This document shows positions 10,401 to 18,420 of a stretch of 35,439 bases of DNA, one piece after another. The notes beneath the pieces are model-generated. The model made no database searches. It was given only the letters and a program-made list of their open reading frames with translations, and was not told the origin of the DNA. The stretch is from assembly GCA_030065735.1 (NCBI GenBank), contig JASJDD010000027.1:1-35439 (forward strand). Reading direction: 5' to 3'. This DNA comes from Crocosphaera sp. (lineage in GTDB: Bacteria; Cyanobacteriota; Cyanobacteriia; Cyanobacteriales; Microcystaceae). Position numbers and translations under genes: made by a program. Positions within the stretch are counted from its first letter, which is position 1; every line of letters starts with the position of its first letter.

Positions 10401-13400
10401 TAATTCATCTCTTGCCAATCATTTCCATCATATCTAAATACTCCATTTTTCTGCGTTCCTGCAAAAACATCACCCGTATTTTTGTCAGCTACTAATGTTA
10501 AAATATTTTCTGTAGCTAAGGCTGGTTCACTCCAGTTTCTACTATCATTATTAAAGATATTATGGATGAAAATTCCCTGATTTGTTGTCCCTACTATAAG
10601 AGAATTATTGAAAGAATTAAATACTAAAGCTTGAACATTTTGAATTTTATCATTGCTAATCTTTTCCCATGTTCCTGAAGCTAAACTTTCGTTTAAACGA
10701 TACACACCATTTTCTGTACCAACAAAGATTTTATTGGCCTGACCCCCTGTTGTTCCTGGGTTAATATCAGTAGCAAAACTCACATTTAGGGAGATTTCTA
10801 AGATATTACGTTCACTATTAGGTTTCTTATTAACTATTCTAGTTTGTTCAGAGACGGTAACAGTATCACCCAATTCTAAGTTTGCGAATGGTTTTTCTTC
10901 ATCTATTTTTCTTGCTTGTAATCTTGTTTGAATACTATTTAAAGTAGAATTAATTTCTTTAGTATAAATTGCGATTGAAGTAATATTAGTATTATCTAGT
11001 GTTTCTGTTTCTGTGGTTATTTGTTTCCAAGTTTTACCTTGATCATCTGATTGCCATAAGTGATTTTCTATGACTGCAAATATTTTTTTATCTGCTTTTC
11101 TAAAAGCAAGAATTTTAATGTCTTTCTCATCTAAATCTGATGAGAAAATCTGCCAATTACGAGTTTTAAAAATACCTCCAACATTGGCTTTTGCTTGAAT
11201 ATGTTTACCACTAATAATAACCGTTTTTTGCTCTTCTAAACCATGAACATATTGCTCAAGAAAAATATTTTTACCTACTAGGGGATCTTGAAAAATATTT
11301 GTTTTTTGGACAGGGACAGTTAAGCTAATTTCTGCTAAAGGTAAATCTTCACTTTGAGTAAGAACTAAGGTAGTTCTAGGATTAAAGTTTACCGATTTTT
11401 GGGATTCATTATTATCAATATTACGATCGCTAATAATCTGGGTGATCTTTGTATCTAAGGTAAATCCTTGACGCTGTTCTGAAAATACTTTTTCAACTTT
11501 TGCAGGAAAATTATCGGGAATTTCATTCTGAAAATCTTCACTTTCATCAACTAATAATATCCAACTTTCTGCTAATATATTTGGATAAAGTGTATCGAGG
11601 TCAATTTGATTATTTTGGGGATAAAAATTAGGCCATTCTCTTTGTTCTTCTCCCTCAGAATTATTATCGTTCTCAGAATTATTATCGTTATTATCAATAT
11701 CATCAATTTTCTCTTGGGTAAACCCAGAAAATTTTGCACTAGCTAATACTTGTTCTCCTTGATCAATAAGAGCAATTGAAGTTATATTTTTGACAATGGG
11801 ATTATCCTCTGTTTTTTTCCATTTCCAACTATTATTTGATTCTTCTCCACGCCATACTCCTTCATCAGTTCCAGCAAAGACATAATTTTTGTTTTCATGT
11901 TTGAATATTTTTAGCGATCGCACAGATTGATTAGATAAAATCATCACCCAAACTAACCATAAATTAAGGCTTTCAGCTTCTATTAAAAAAGGTTTTAAAA
12001 AAGGCAACATACAAAATTGATATACTCTCTCATCATAAATTTTTTGAAAATCTAGAATATTATTAATTTCAGCACGCCAAACACCATCATTAGTACCAGC
12101 TAAAATATATTTTTTATTATCTTCACCTGTATAATTGGCTAAAGAGTAAACAATTTTTTCTGCTAAAAATCCATTTTGTGGATTCCAGTTTGCTCCGTGA
12201 TCATCTGAGTAATAAACCCCTTGATCAGTTCCTGCAAAAATCCTCACAGAACCACTGATTAAATTTTTTCCTTCTAAAGATGAATCCAGTTCATCATCTA
12301 GTGTAAATGTTTGAGTTATTTGTGTAATTTCTTTTCTGTGCTGACCAACAGTCAAACTATCTCCTTCTTGAAGTGTTCCAGAAAGATTATTGATTGTGAT
12401 AGTTGTTTGGTCAACATTGGTAATATTTCCTGAAGCTTGATTTGAGGTGTTAAAATTTTCTGGTACTTCAAGATCAGACGAAAAAACTTCGTTAATTTCA
12501 ATGATAGTGCTAGTAATTGCATCTATTTTTCTAGTAGTTCCTTCAACTATAATTACATCTCCTTTTTTAAGGCTCTTACTTAATTTTTTAACGGTTATAA
12601 TTTTTCCAGGCTTATCAATTTCAGTAATTTCTCCTGTAATCACATCTGATTTTTTTAATTTTTCGGGTATGTTTAATAACGCATAAATAACTCGATTAGG
12701 TAACCCATTTAACCGTTCATAATTTTGAGGATTATCTAAGTTATTGGGAATTTTAGAAGATGACCAATCCTGTCCCTGATTAATCGTACGATAAATATCA
12801 TCATCTGTACCAGCAAAAATATATGAAGTGTTATCAATCTCGTAAGTTAATAAGGAACGCACCACCACATTAGGAATACCTGTATTTACACTAATAGTTT
12901 TGGGGTCATCGCTGTCATCTTTTTCTAGTCTCAAATTGCCTAAACCAATAGGACTCCAATTTTCTCCATTATCTTTGGAGCTAAATACGCCACCACCGGC
13001 TGTTCCTGCTAATAAATGTCCCTTGGTTTCATTAATAACTAATAACGTTTGGATATTAAGATTAGTGAGGCCGCTATTAATCATTTGCCAAGCATTATTA
13101 ACGCCCTCAGCACGAAAAACACCGCTTCCGTCAGTGCCAGCAAACAACAATGTATTACTAACCGCCAGACATAAAATATCTTGATTCGGTAAACCCAAAC
13201 TATTCCCTTGCCATGCAACTTTTTCGGCTGTTTCTGCTTTTGGATTAGAAGTTACAAATACCCCACCTTTTAATTGAACACCGGGTGATTGGCGTTTCAA
13301 ATCATCAGGAGTATCTTGCCAACGAGGTGCATTATTACCAAATAACCTAGCTGGTTGTCGAAAGGCGAATAATTTGGGGTTACGAAGCTCACTATCAGAC

Positions 13401-14104
13401 TTGAAATTATAATCCTTTAAATCATAATCCCAAGTAATTCGGGTGGCATCTAATTCGGGTAATAATTCAACCGATTTTAAAAGTAAGGCAAATTCCTTAT
13501 CTTCTTTGTCTTCTTTTCCCGTCAAAAGTACCCAATTTCCTGGAGATAATTGAGTTCCTATCCCTGCTAAATAAAGTTCACGAGTGGTGGCAATGATCTC
13601 TTGAGGTTTGCTTAAACGGGGTTGTAGACCGTTCCAATTAGGATTAGCGACTAATTCTTCAGTGGTTTCAAAGAGTTGGGGTAATTCTCCTTCTCCTGGA
13701 ATACTCATCACTTGAGTCCCTTGAGGAATGATAACAGGAGGAGAACCACCGGGTTGGGTTTCCAAGGTAAACGCGAGGTAGGTACTAGCAGAAACCCCCG
13801 GTTTAAGTTCATAGCCGATTAATCGTGCTAATTCGATGATAGATTGACGTTCTGTGGCCGTTGTCAGATAACCTTCATTGGCTATACGTTCTTGATAGAA
13901 AGTGAGAACATCAGCAACGATCGCCCAAGCATCGAGAAGGGCGATGGCTGGATCATCGGGATCACGAGTTTTCAGACTAGGTAGAGTTGAGGATAATTGA
14001 CCTAAGAGATCCTCAAGAAAAGAACCATAGTCACCCACCCGATAACTTAAAGCAGATAAACCAGGACGGTTACTAATTTTTTTGGGTTTAGGGATGTCGT
14101 TCAT
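7406..14104 (-). CDS. Giant baseplate J-like protein with a huge Ycf48/BNR-type propeller insertion (2232 aa)
   Basis: The N-terminus (RDPDDPAIALLDAWAIVADV, ERIANEGYL, LARLIGYELKPGVSAS) and C-terminus (from ~1920: ITFGDGYRGSRLPSG, GGNVGAEQI, NPLPATGGADGESLES) are typical of 'putative baseplate assembly protein' / baseplate J (T4 gp6-like) members of CIS baseplates. Between them, at ~320-1775, lie about nineteen blade-like repeats of the form LFAGT..GVFRS....W and several small beta modules of the form L..GD.I...QTR.I. Two hydrophobic in-frame inserts, at ~692-730 and ~1482-1517, derive from MITE-like DNA. A VEDY triplet repeat is at 9081-9116. Both ends overlap the neighbouring genes by 4 bp. 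Ordinary members are roughly 600-1000 aa, so the propeller block is an exceptional expansion, perhaps a cage or adhesive surface around the baseplate (inference). Confidence 0.9.
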   Translation of the reverse strand: MNDIPKPKKISNRPGLSALSYRVGDYGSFLEDLLGQLSSTLPSLKTRDPDDPAIALLDAWAIVADVLTFYQERIANEGYLTTATERQSIIELARLIGYELKPGVSASTYLAFTLETQPGGSPPVIIPQGTQVMSIPGEGELPQLFETTEELVANPNWNGLQPRLSKPQEIIATTRELYLAGIGTQLSPGNWVLLTGKEDKEDKEFALLLKSVELLPELDATRITWDYDLKDYNFKSDSELRNPKLFAFRQPARLFGNNAPRWQDTPDDLKRQSPGVQLKGGVFVTSNPKAETAEKVAWQGNSLGLPNQDILCLAVSNTLLFAGTDGSGVFRAEGVNNAWQMINSGLTNLNIQTLLVINETKGHLLAGTAGGGVFSSKDNGENWSPIGLGNLRLEKDDSDDPKTISVNTGIPNVVVRSLLTYEIDNTSYIFAGTDDDIYRTINQGQDWSSSKIPNNLDNPQNYERLNGLPNRVIYALLNIPEKLKKSDVITGEITEIDKPGKIITVKKLSKSLKKGDVIIVEGTTRKIDAITSTIIEINEVFSSDLEVPENFNTSNQASGNITNVDQTTITINNLSGTLQEGDSLTVGQHRKEITQITQTFTLDDELDSSLEGKNLISGSVRIFAGTDQGVYYSDDHGANWNPQNGFLAEKIVYSLANYTGEDNKKYILAGTNDGVWRAEINNILDFQKIYDERVYQFCMLPFLKPFLIEAESLNLWLVWVMILSNQSVRSLKIFKHENKNYVFAGTDEGVWRGEESNNSWKWKKTEDNPIVKNITSIALIDQGEQVLASAKFSGFTQEKIDDIDNNDNNSENDNNSEGEEQREWPNFYPQNNQIDLDTLYPNILAESWILLVDESEDFQNEIPDNFPAKVEKVFSEQRQGFTLDTKITQIISDRNIDNNESQKSVNFNPRTTLVLTQSEDLPLAEISLTVPVQKTNIFQDPLVGKNIFLEQYVHGLEEQKTVIISGKHIQAKANVGGIFKTRNWQIFSSDLDEKDIKILAFRKADKKIFAVIENHLWQSDDQGKTWKQITTETETLDNTNITSIAIYTKEINSTLNSIQTRLQARKIDEEKPFANLELGDTVTVSEQTRIVNKKPNSERNILEISLNVSFATDINPGTTGGQANKIFVGTENGVYRLNESLASGTWEKISNDKIQNVQALVFNSFNNSLIVGTTNQGIFIHNIFNNDSRNWSEPALATENILTLVADKNTGDVFAGTQKNGVFRYDGNDWQEMNYDLSDKHIVSLVIVGSSQSSKRFLYAGTAVSGVFRFLLNETNDTWEAVNNNLNSLQILKLFVDTNNNDLFATTEEQGMFRFNGELWESVNIGLGDRSVQSLIVNSENRLLAATQDGLLQWVQTENIGSEIYWEHSNQGLIYNNVQTLVSHRFDDSLYLFAGTKSGVFRSFDQEQTWEHTIKGLTNQDIQSLLIDRKEDEIFVGTKEGLFSSIDQGQTWQTITLQKTPPNVQILTSSQNNNTEEEQYFLEASQFCTLAFLRGAENLGLLLLWVMLLQKWYAPYFLFAGTLNAGVFQYSSQEQTWVNIGLTKQDIRVILSQDDKLLVGTAGNGIFYSINNGVTWENWNKTRPGSGTISSNGVTVTGKDSNFLTELNPGDQIESDGQIRTVVSVSKNDQELTVNTPFKPGLEKKTFIIYTGLENLYITAIAIVEDYVEDYVEDYIVVGTAGSGVFRSQNNSDNNKRWEPVNQGLEDLEIRCFTLDKKQENFWVGTATGGVFRLNKNQNNWQWDSVSIGLTNTDVRAILIEKNHLYVGGIGILFSSDRLNFVELQFDDLLRVVTVPKIINEHETEWEVLNRNNFSGKLITTTPDDINLYPGAEEDPLVSEIALIDFPPDNEDLPVLLLDKALKYSYDPATVTIYANVVEANHGETVSEILGSGNGILSNQSFTLTQLPLTHIASATPTGSDSALQVYVNEVEWQQVPSLYPLNQQDRSYILRIEDDGTTSITFGDGYRGSRLPSGQENITATYRSGLGLGGNVGAEQIALKKTGPPNIQDVINPLPATGGADGESLESARSTVPATTRTLDRIVSRQDFEDFAQAFAGIAKAQATPLWNGTTEILHLTIAGIGGEPIPSESALYRSLVDGINAVRDSVQPVQISSFEALFFSIEAKVKLITGYQTPIVEASIREKLLDIFAFEKRAFGQPVTQSEVIAAIQSVTGVEAVDLDFFHRLNASRTLQPFLDASIAFWDFAKNQVQPSQLLRLQPSNIKLTVVENL
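9081..9116. repeat. Three 12-bp tandem repeats encoding VEDY x3
   Basis: The 12-mer TAATCCTCAACA occurs three times in tandem, with the last base changed in the third copy. It encodes a VEDY-VEDY-VEDY run in the linker before a propeller blade. The length is a multiple of three, so slippage here keeps the frame. Confidence 0.85.
9552..9667. mobile_element. MITE-like element, copy B (100 bp at 9560-9659 with a perfect 8-bp target duplication)
   Basis: The ends are GGGAGCATACCATTTTTG (9560-9577) and the inverted CAAAATTGGGATGCTTCC (9642-9659), pairing at 15 of 18 positions. AGAAAATA lies exactly on both sides (9552-9559 and 9660-9667). Deleting the element and one duplication restores EEQYFLFAGTL, the canonical start of a propeller blade, which is direct evidence of insertion into an existing gene. 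The added 108 bp are 36 codons with no stop, encoding a hydrophobic peptide with LGLLLLWVMLLQKW. An 8-bp duplication is known in several IS families, including ISL3 and IS66; the parent is not determined. Confidence 0.88.
11914..12029. mobile_element. Decayed relative of the 100-bp MITE-like element (copy C)
   Basis: The block TCATCACCCAAA...CTTTCAG...TATTAAAAAA...CAAAATTG follows the same order as copies A and B but is diverged and about 15 bp longer in the middle. One end (CAAAATTGATATACTCTC, 12012-12029) still resembles the terminal repeat. The other end is hardly recognisable and overlaps a HIP1 site at 11914. I see no target duplication. It reads through as QFCMLPFLKP and LNLWLVWVMIL, again just before a FAGT blade motif. 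The boundaries are approximate. Confidence 0.5.
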
Positions 14105-16857
14105 AGTCCACCTTCCATCTCAAACTCAATTTGTCCTTGACTGGGGTTTGCGGGATCATTGTTCAGTTGAGCAATTTCTAGGGGGCCAAAGGTAATTTGA
14201 CCCGTGTTAATCTCCCCTTGGGGTTCTTGTCCCCAACGCTGAAAACGGATCACTTGCACTGATTGCACCCCTTCTACTTCTACGGCGGTTTTAATCACTT
14301 GGCTGAGATAAATTGTCTGGCCAAAGGTGAGTTGATCGCTATGAAAAAAACCTAACTGGCCGTTGGATAACACCCGATTGCTAAACGTCTCTAATAATGC
14401 TCCCTTGACAGTGCTGGGGAAATAGTTGGGCTGCACCTGTACTTTTAGGGAAATCCACAGAGGAATCAAACGGGGGGCTTCAATTTCCAAATCATGACCA
14501 GCTAAGCGGAAAGGTTCGAGAAACCCCCGTAAATCTTGCTTAAAGGCTTCATCGATGGGACGATCTCCTTGGCGATCAACGGTTAAAAACAAAGTATGCC
14601 AACTGCCTGTCCAGCGACGGGTTGCTTTTACCCGTTGCACCCCTGGATAACGTTGGGCAATTTGTTCGTAGTCGGACTCGGTTACGGCCCGTTGGGGAAC
14701 GCGAAAGGCTTGGGGGGCATACAGTCGCACTTGTTCTAGGGATTCGGGGGGAATGCCTCCCTGGGCGGGTAAGGGGTTACGGACTAAGTCAATTCTGTCT
14801 TCTTCTGTGATAATATGGGCGATCGCTTCTGCTCCCACATTCCCCTGAGTCCCATTGCCAGTACGATAGGTCACTTGCAAATAAGTCCCAACTTCGGGGC
14901 GTTTTCCTAAGAAGTCATCCCCAAAACGCAGATAAGCTCTTCCGTCTTCTTCTGTTTCAACCATAAAGTGTCGATCAAAGCGATCGCTGTTGAGTAAATC
15001 GGGCTGATAGATCCAAGTAAATTCTTGGGTGCTGTATTCTTTTAAAGCGATGCTAGGACGAAGGAAACGACGTTTTTGAGCGAGAGCTTCTCTGGCTACT
15101 TCTTGAACTGGATAGTCTTTTGTGGCCAGTGGAGAAGCAAGATTATCTTGTTGTGAGGGTGAGCTAGGGTCAATCCCCTTGGCTAACCATCCTAAAGCTT
15201 CTCTAGCGGGTTGTTTGGGGTCAACTAACACCCATTCCCCTTGCTGATTGCGTGTATAACTTTGTTGGGTTAACGGGCCATATTTGAGATGGGGGCGATA
15301 ACGAGTCAGTGAGGGGACTTTATTAAAGTGTTGCTCATCGAGAATTTTGCTATCAACCGAAGCAGTCTCTTTGGCTGTTTCTAGATTATCTGCGGTAATT
15401 GGCTCTTTTCGGGTGCGTGTTCGACCATGATCCACTAAAACGACATTTCCCTCAGCAATGGCCATTTCGTTGTACAATTTCCCCTCAATTCTTTTAGAAA
15501 TACAGAGTTGGAAGGGTAAGGCATCTTCTGGATACCATTGGATCTCCACTAAACGTTGTTTCTGTTTCCGAGTCTTGTCCTCTGTCTCTTCAGGAATCAG
15601 AGGATCTTCTTTGGGGGTAACTTTCAGTAAGCGGATGGCATGACGATGGCTGAGATCAACCCCTGTGGGTTGCCCGGTGTCTGGATTGAGTTTTTCTTCC
15701 AGGATTAAGACGCGACCGGGTTCTAAACATTGTTGTAGTTTGCCGCCGGAATCTTTTAAAGTTGCTTTCGTCGCCCCTTTGGGTAAGGAACAGTTGTCTT
15801 CCCCCCAGGTGTAAAAATAGAGGGTATTACAGGGTTCAAATAATGTGATGTCGTGTAAGCTTTCAAAAACTTCTATATCTGTATTAAGGGCTTTATCAAT
15901 GAGGATTTGATCGTATTTCTTTTTTGGATCTTGTGGATCTTGGGGACGTAAAACAACCGGTAATTGATTGCTTCTGGTTAAGAAGCGAGTCCCAGGACGA
16001 TGATCTTCTACAGAAGGACCAAGAAGCTTAATGCCGTCGGTTTTCGGGTTAAAAGGTTTCTTTTCATCTGATTTCCCTTTGACTGCGATCGCCACCCAGG
16101 TACGGGCATTACTGCCATCGTGTAGAAAATAGTCTAAGAGTCTGGCATGGCGACGCACCGATACCCTTTTGCGAGCGGTGCCTAGATAAGCTTCTGTGGC
16201 CACTGCATCCTGATAGTAACTGAGTTGATCGCCAACATAAGCTAAAATTTCTACGAGCATGATGCCGATGTCTGCGGGACTCCGTTCTTTCCATTGCGGC
16301 ATCGTCACTGTGAGGCGATCGAGCATCAGTTGCCGAAAACTGGCATAATCCTTGGCTAAATAGTCAATAACAGGGGGTGGCGTTGGCAGTTGGGAAACGG
16401 GTTCGGGAACTTTACAGTCAAACTCCTGGCTAGGTTGCGAGGGGAGGCTAAACTGAATCTGACAAAGTTGGGGATCGAATCCTTGAGGGGGTGGAGGATC
16501 ATCCCTCTCCAGATAGCCTCGTTTTAGCCTTGTTAGGGGAGATTCCACTAACCGTAGATTATAGAAGGGGAAAGGACGATTCGGCGCATCAAGACCAATG
16601 GTAATCAGTTTTCCAAAGGAGTTAACCAACTCAGGGGGAATGATGTTACCTTTGTCGTCAGTGATCTCGATATTGTCGGCTGTGAGGGGTGCTAATGGCG
16701 ATTGAGTCTGTAATAAATGGACGGTTAAAATCTTCTGCGTCTGCTCTGAAGCCACTTCGAGATAGTCAATCCCGTTGACGTATTGGCCGTCAACTCCTGG
16801 TTGAGTGCGGGCTAAGCGTCGGCGTAGTTCGTTTTGGCAAGAGTAACGATTAACCAT
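14101..16857 (-). CDS. Baseplate J-like (gp6-type) CIS baseplate wedge protein (918 aa)
   Basis: This is a typical-length 'putative baseplate assembly protein' of the Afp11/gp6-like group, which forms the baseplate ring that holds the spike and primes sheath contraction. Visible landmarks are an N-terminal beta region; the block at ~160-240 with YLAKDYASFRQLMLDRL, ADIGIMLVEILAYVGDQLSY and ARLLDYFLHDGSNAR; and a C-terminal J-type core from ~635 (YLRFGDDFLGKRPE, TGNGTQGNVGAEAIA, NPLPAQGGIPPESLEQ). The downstream 2232-aa gene repeats the same NPLP.(Q/T)GG..PESLE-type block, so the two are paralogues. It overlaps the downstream gene by 4 bp and lies 3 bp after the gp25-like gene, as expected for one transcript. 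No insert or anomaly is seen in this member. Confidence 0.93.
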   Translation of the reverse strand: MVNRYSCQNELRRRLARTQPGVDGQYVNGIDYLEVASEQTQKILTVHLLQTQSPLAPLTADNIEITDDKGNIIPPELVNSFGKLITIGLDAPNRPFPFYNLRLVESPLTRLKRGYLERDDPPPPQGFDPQLCQIQFSLPSQPSQEFDCKVPEPVSQLPTPPPVIDYLAKDYASFRQLMLDRLTVTMPQWKERSPADIGIMLVEILAYVGDQLSYYQDAVATEAYLGTARKRVSVRRHARLLDYFLHDGSNARTWVAIAVKGKSDEKKPFNPKTDGIKLLGPSVEDHRPGTRFLTRSNQLPVVLRPQDPQDPKKKYDQILIDKALNTDIEVFESLHDITLFEPCNTLYFYTWGEDNCSLPKGATKATLKDSGGKLQQCLEPGRVLILEEKLNPDTGQPTGVDLSHRHAIRLLKVTPKEDPLIPEETEDKTRKQKQRLVEIQWYPEDALPFQLCISKRIEGKLYNEMAIAEGNVVLVDHGRTRTRKEPITADNLETAKETASVDSKILDEQHFNKVPSLTRYRPHLKYGPLTQQSYTRNQQGEWVLVDPKQPAREALGWLAKGIDPSSPSQQDNLASPLATKDYPVQEVAREALAQKRRFLRPSIALKEYSTQEFTWIYQPDLLNSDRFDRHFMVETEEDGRAYLRFGDDFLGKRPEVGTYLQVTYRTGNGTQGNVGAEAIAHIITEEDRIDLVRNPLPAQGGIPPESLEQVRLYAPQAFRVPQRAVTESDYEQIAQRYPGVQRVKATRRWTGSWHTLFLTVDRQGDRPIDEAFKQDLRGFLEPFRLAGHDLEIEAPRLIPLWISLKVQVQPNYFPSTVKGALLETFSNRVLSNGQLGFFHSDQLTFGQTIYLSQVIKTAVEVEGVQSVQVIRFQRWGQEPQGEINTGQITFGPLEIAQLNNDPANPSQGQIEFEMEGGL

Positions 16858-16860
16858 CGG

Positions 16861-17220
16861 TTAGATCTCCCGTGAAAATTGACTCACTTTTCGCTGTTGG
16901 GTTTGGCTGATCACATATTGAATAGTGATGATCAGGCGGGAGTCGTCATTGTTGACATCTACGTCTTCTAAAACAATGATCTCGTCTAACCAACTCTTTA
17001 AAGCCCCTTGAATGAGAAATTGAGTGGTTGTCGCTAGTTCATCGCTGTTGGACGCAAAGATCAGTTGTAAGATACCGCAACCAAAGTCGGGACGATTGAC
17101 TCTCTCTCCTGGATTGGTGAATAGTACCTGTTCAATCATTTGCTCTACATGATCTTCGTAAGGGGTATCCGCCACTCGTCCCCGTTCATCAATTTGGAAA
17201 GGATAGGCAATTTGTTGCAT
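16861..17220 (-). CDS. gp25-like (GPW/gp25) baseplate wedge protein (119 aa)
   Basis: The small protein has the GPW/gp25 family pattern: QIDERGRVADT near the N-terminus, then EQMIEQVLFTNPGERVNRPDFGCGI, given here by its key residues R-V-N-R-P-D-F-G, and a C-terminal beta strand region with VISQTQQRKV. It is the conserved wedge component (Afp9-like) that contacts the first sheath ring. Length is normal for the family. It starts at an ATG 5 bp downstream of the PAAR-like gene's stop and ends 3 bp before the baseplate J start. Confidence 0.93.
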   Translation of the reverse strand: MQQIAYPFQIDERGRVADTPYEDHVEQMIEQVLFTNPGERVNRPDFGCGILQLIFASNSDELATTTQFLIQGALKSWLDEIIVLEDVDVNNDDSRLIITIQYVISQTQQRKVSQFSREI

Positions 17221-17225
17221 AGCGG

Positions 17226-17549
17226 TTAGATTCCTTTAACACGAGGTTGAGCAAAGACAACGGTTAGAGGGGTTCCTGTGGGAAGACAGATGGCTCTGCT
17301 ATCTTGTAATAAAACGGGCATTCCCATCGCTTTAACCCGCAGCGCGGCCACCAGCCAGTTACCAATCAAACAGGGGCCAACATTGGCGGGGGGCGGGGGA
17401 TTAATACAACCCGTGATCGCATAGGGAAAGGGCTGCACGGTAATGGGCATTCCCATCACTTTTACCCTGGGCATGGGGACCGTGGGTTTGGCCTGTCCTA
17501 GATGAGCGCACAATACGACTGAACCAGTATTAAGTAAAAAACCAGGCAT
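17226..17549 (-). CDS. PAAR-like spike tip protein (107 aa)
   Basis: The protein is short, rich in Gly, Pro and Val, and built of near-repeated strands: VKVMGMPITVQ and, later, VKAMGMPVLLQDSRAI. This is the pattern of DUF4280/PAAR-like proteins that cap the needle of contractile systems (Afp10-like). There are few Cys and His: C14, H16, C48, C60 and C88 could be metal ligands, but I cannot confirm this. It lies between the gp5-like spike gene and the gp25-like gene, the expected place. A 76-bp gap separates it from the spike gene. Confidence rests on the repeat pattern, length and synteny. Confidence 0.85.
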   Translation of the reverse strand: MPGFLLNTGSVVLCAHLGQAKPTVPMPRVKVMGMPITVQPFPYAITGCINPPPPANVGPCLIGNWLVAALRVKAMGMPVLLQDSRAICLPTGTPLTVVFAQPRVKGI

Positions 17550-17625
17550 AATATTTGTGATTGGTTATGTTATTGGGTGATTGATTAAGGAACAAACAAG
17601 CTTGATTGCTTTAGCTAAAATCAAG

Positions 17626-18399
17626 TTAAGTCACCTCTAAGGCTCCGTTGTTGACGTTAACACTCCCTAAACCGACGTTAATATTGCCTAAACCACCACT
17701 TTTAACTTCAACCCCTGACGCGGAAGTTTTTACCGTTGCTGAGGTGACACTGGATTCGATATTCGACTTTGTTAATTTAATGGTGGCCGGAGCATTAATT
17801 AATTCAATAGTGCTGGGTGTGAGTTTAATTTCAACGGAGGATTCTTTGAGTTGGATACTGTCTTGAGCGATGGTAATTGTGGAATTTCCTCGGTTCTTTA
17901 ACTCAATAATATCTGCTGTTAATTTAATGGTGGTTTCATTGTTGTTATTAATTTCAATGCCATCGGCATTAAAAACCATTTTTAAAGGGCGTTGCACCGC
18001 CGGGTTTTCTACTTCAATGGTGAGGCCTTTGTTGTCACCTAAGTTACTCCAGGTAAAGGTAATTCCATGATTGCGAAAAACTTGCACCTCTTCTGGTTTA
18101 TCAAGTTTGCTGGCATTTTTTGGTAATTCATTTTCTCCCCAAAAACAACCACTCCAAATGGGATAATCGATATCCCCACCTTCAAACTCTACCCAAATAT
18201 TTGAGCCAACAGGGGGAACGGTAAAAAAGCCAATATCCTTGCCCGCGTAGGGAACACAAGGCATAGCCCAACTTAAACGTCCTTCCCCTAGTATGGCCGG
18301 AACGACGACTTGAATACGACCTAAATTTTTTTCTGAATCTTTGGTACTGGCTACTTTGCCCCGATATTTACCAAAGTATCTTTTTTCTTGCCCATACAT
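17626..18399 (-). CDS. Phage baseplate assembly protein V / gp5-like spike protein (257 aa)
   Basis: The first ~100 residues form an OB-fold domain of the gpV/gp5/VgrG type (KYRGKV, GRIQVVVPA, WAMPCVPYAGKDIGFFTVPP, IWVEFEGGDIDYPIWSGCFW). The rest is a chain of short beta repeats (IEINNN.TTIKLTAD, IELKNRG, VEIKLTPSTIEL) that would form the triple-stranded needle. With the next upstream gene it makes a VgrG split into two proteins, as in many eCIS loci. I use the ATG at 18397-18399. A TTG five codons upstream (18414) is possible; neither has a clear ribosome binding site. Confidence 0.9.
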   Translation of the reverse strand: MYGQEKRYFGKYRGKVASTKDSEKNLGRIQVVVPAILGEGRLSWAMPCVPYAGKDIGFFTVPPVGSNIWVEFEGGDIDYPIWSGCFWGENELPKNASKLDKPEEVQVFRNHGITFTWSNLGDNKGLTIEVENPAVQRPLKMVFNADGIEINNNNETTIKLTADIIELKNRGNSTITIAQDSIQLKESSVEIKLTPSTIELINAPATIKLTKSNIESSVTSATVKTSASGVEVKSGGLGNINVGLGSVNVNNGALEVT

Positions 18400-18420
18400 A
18401 TTGTTTTTATTCAACTATTG

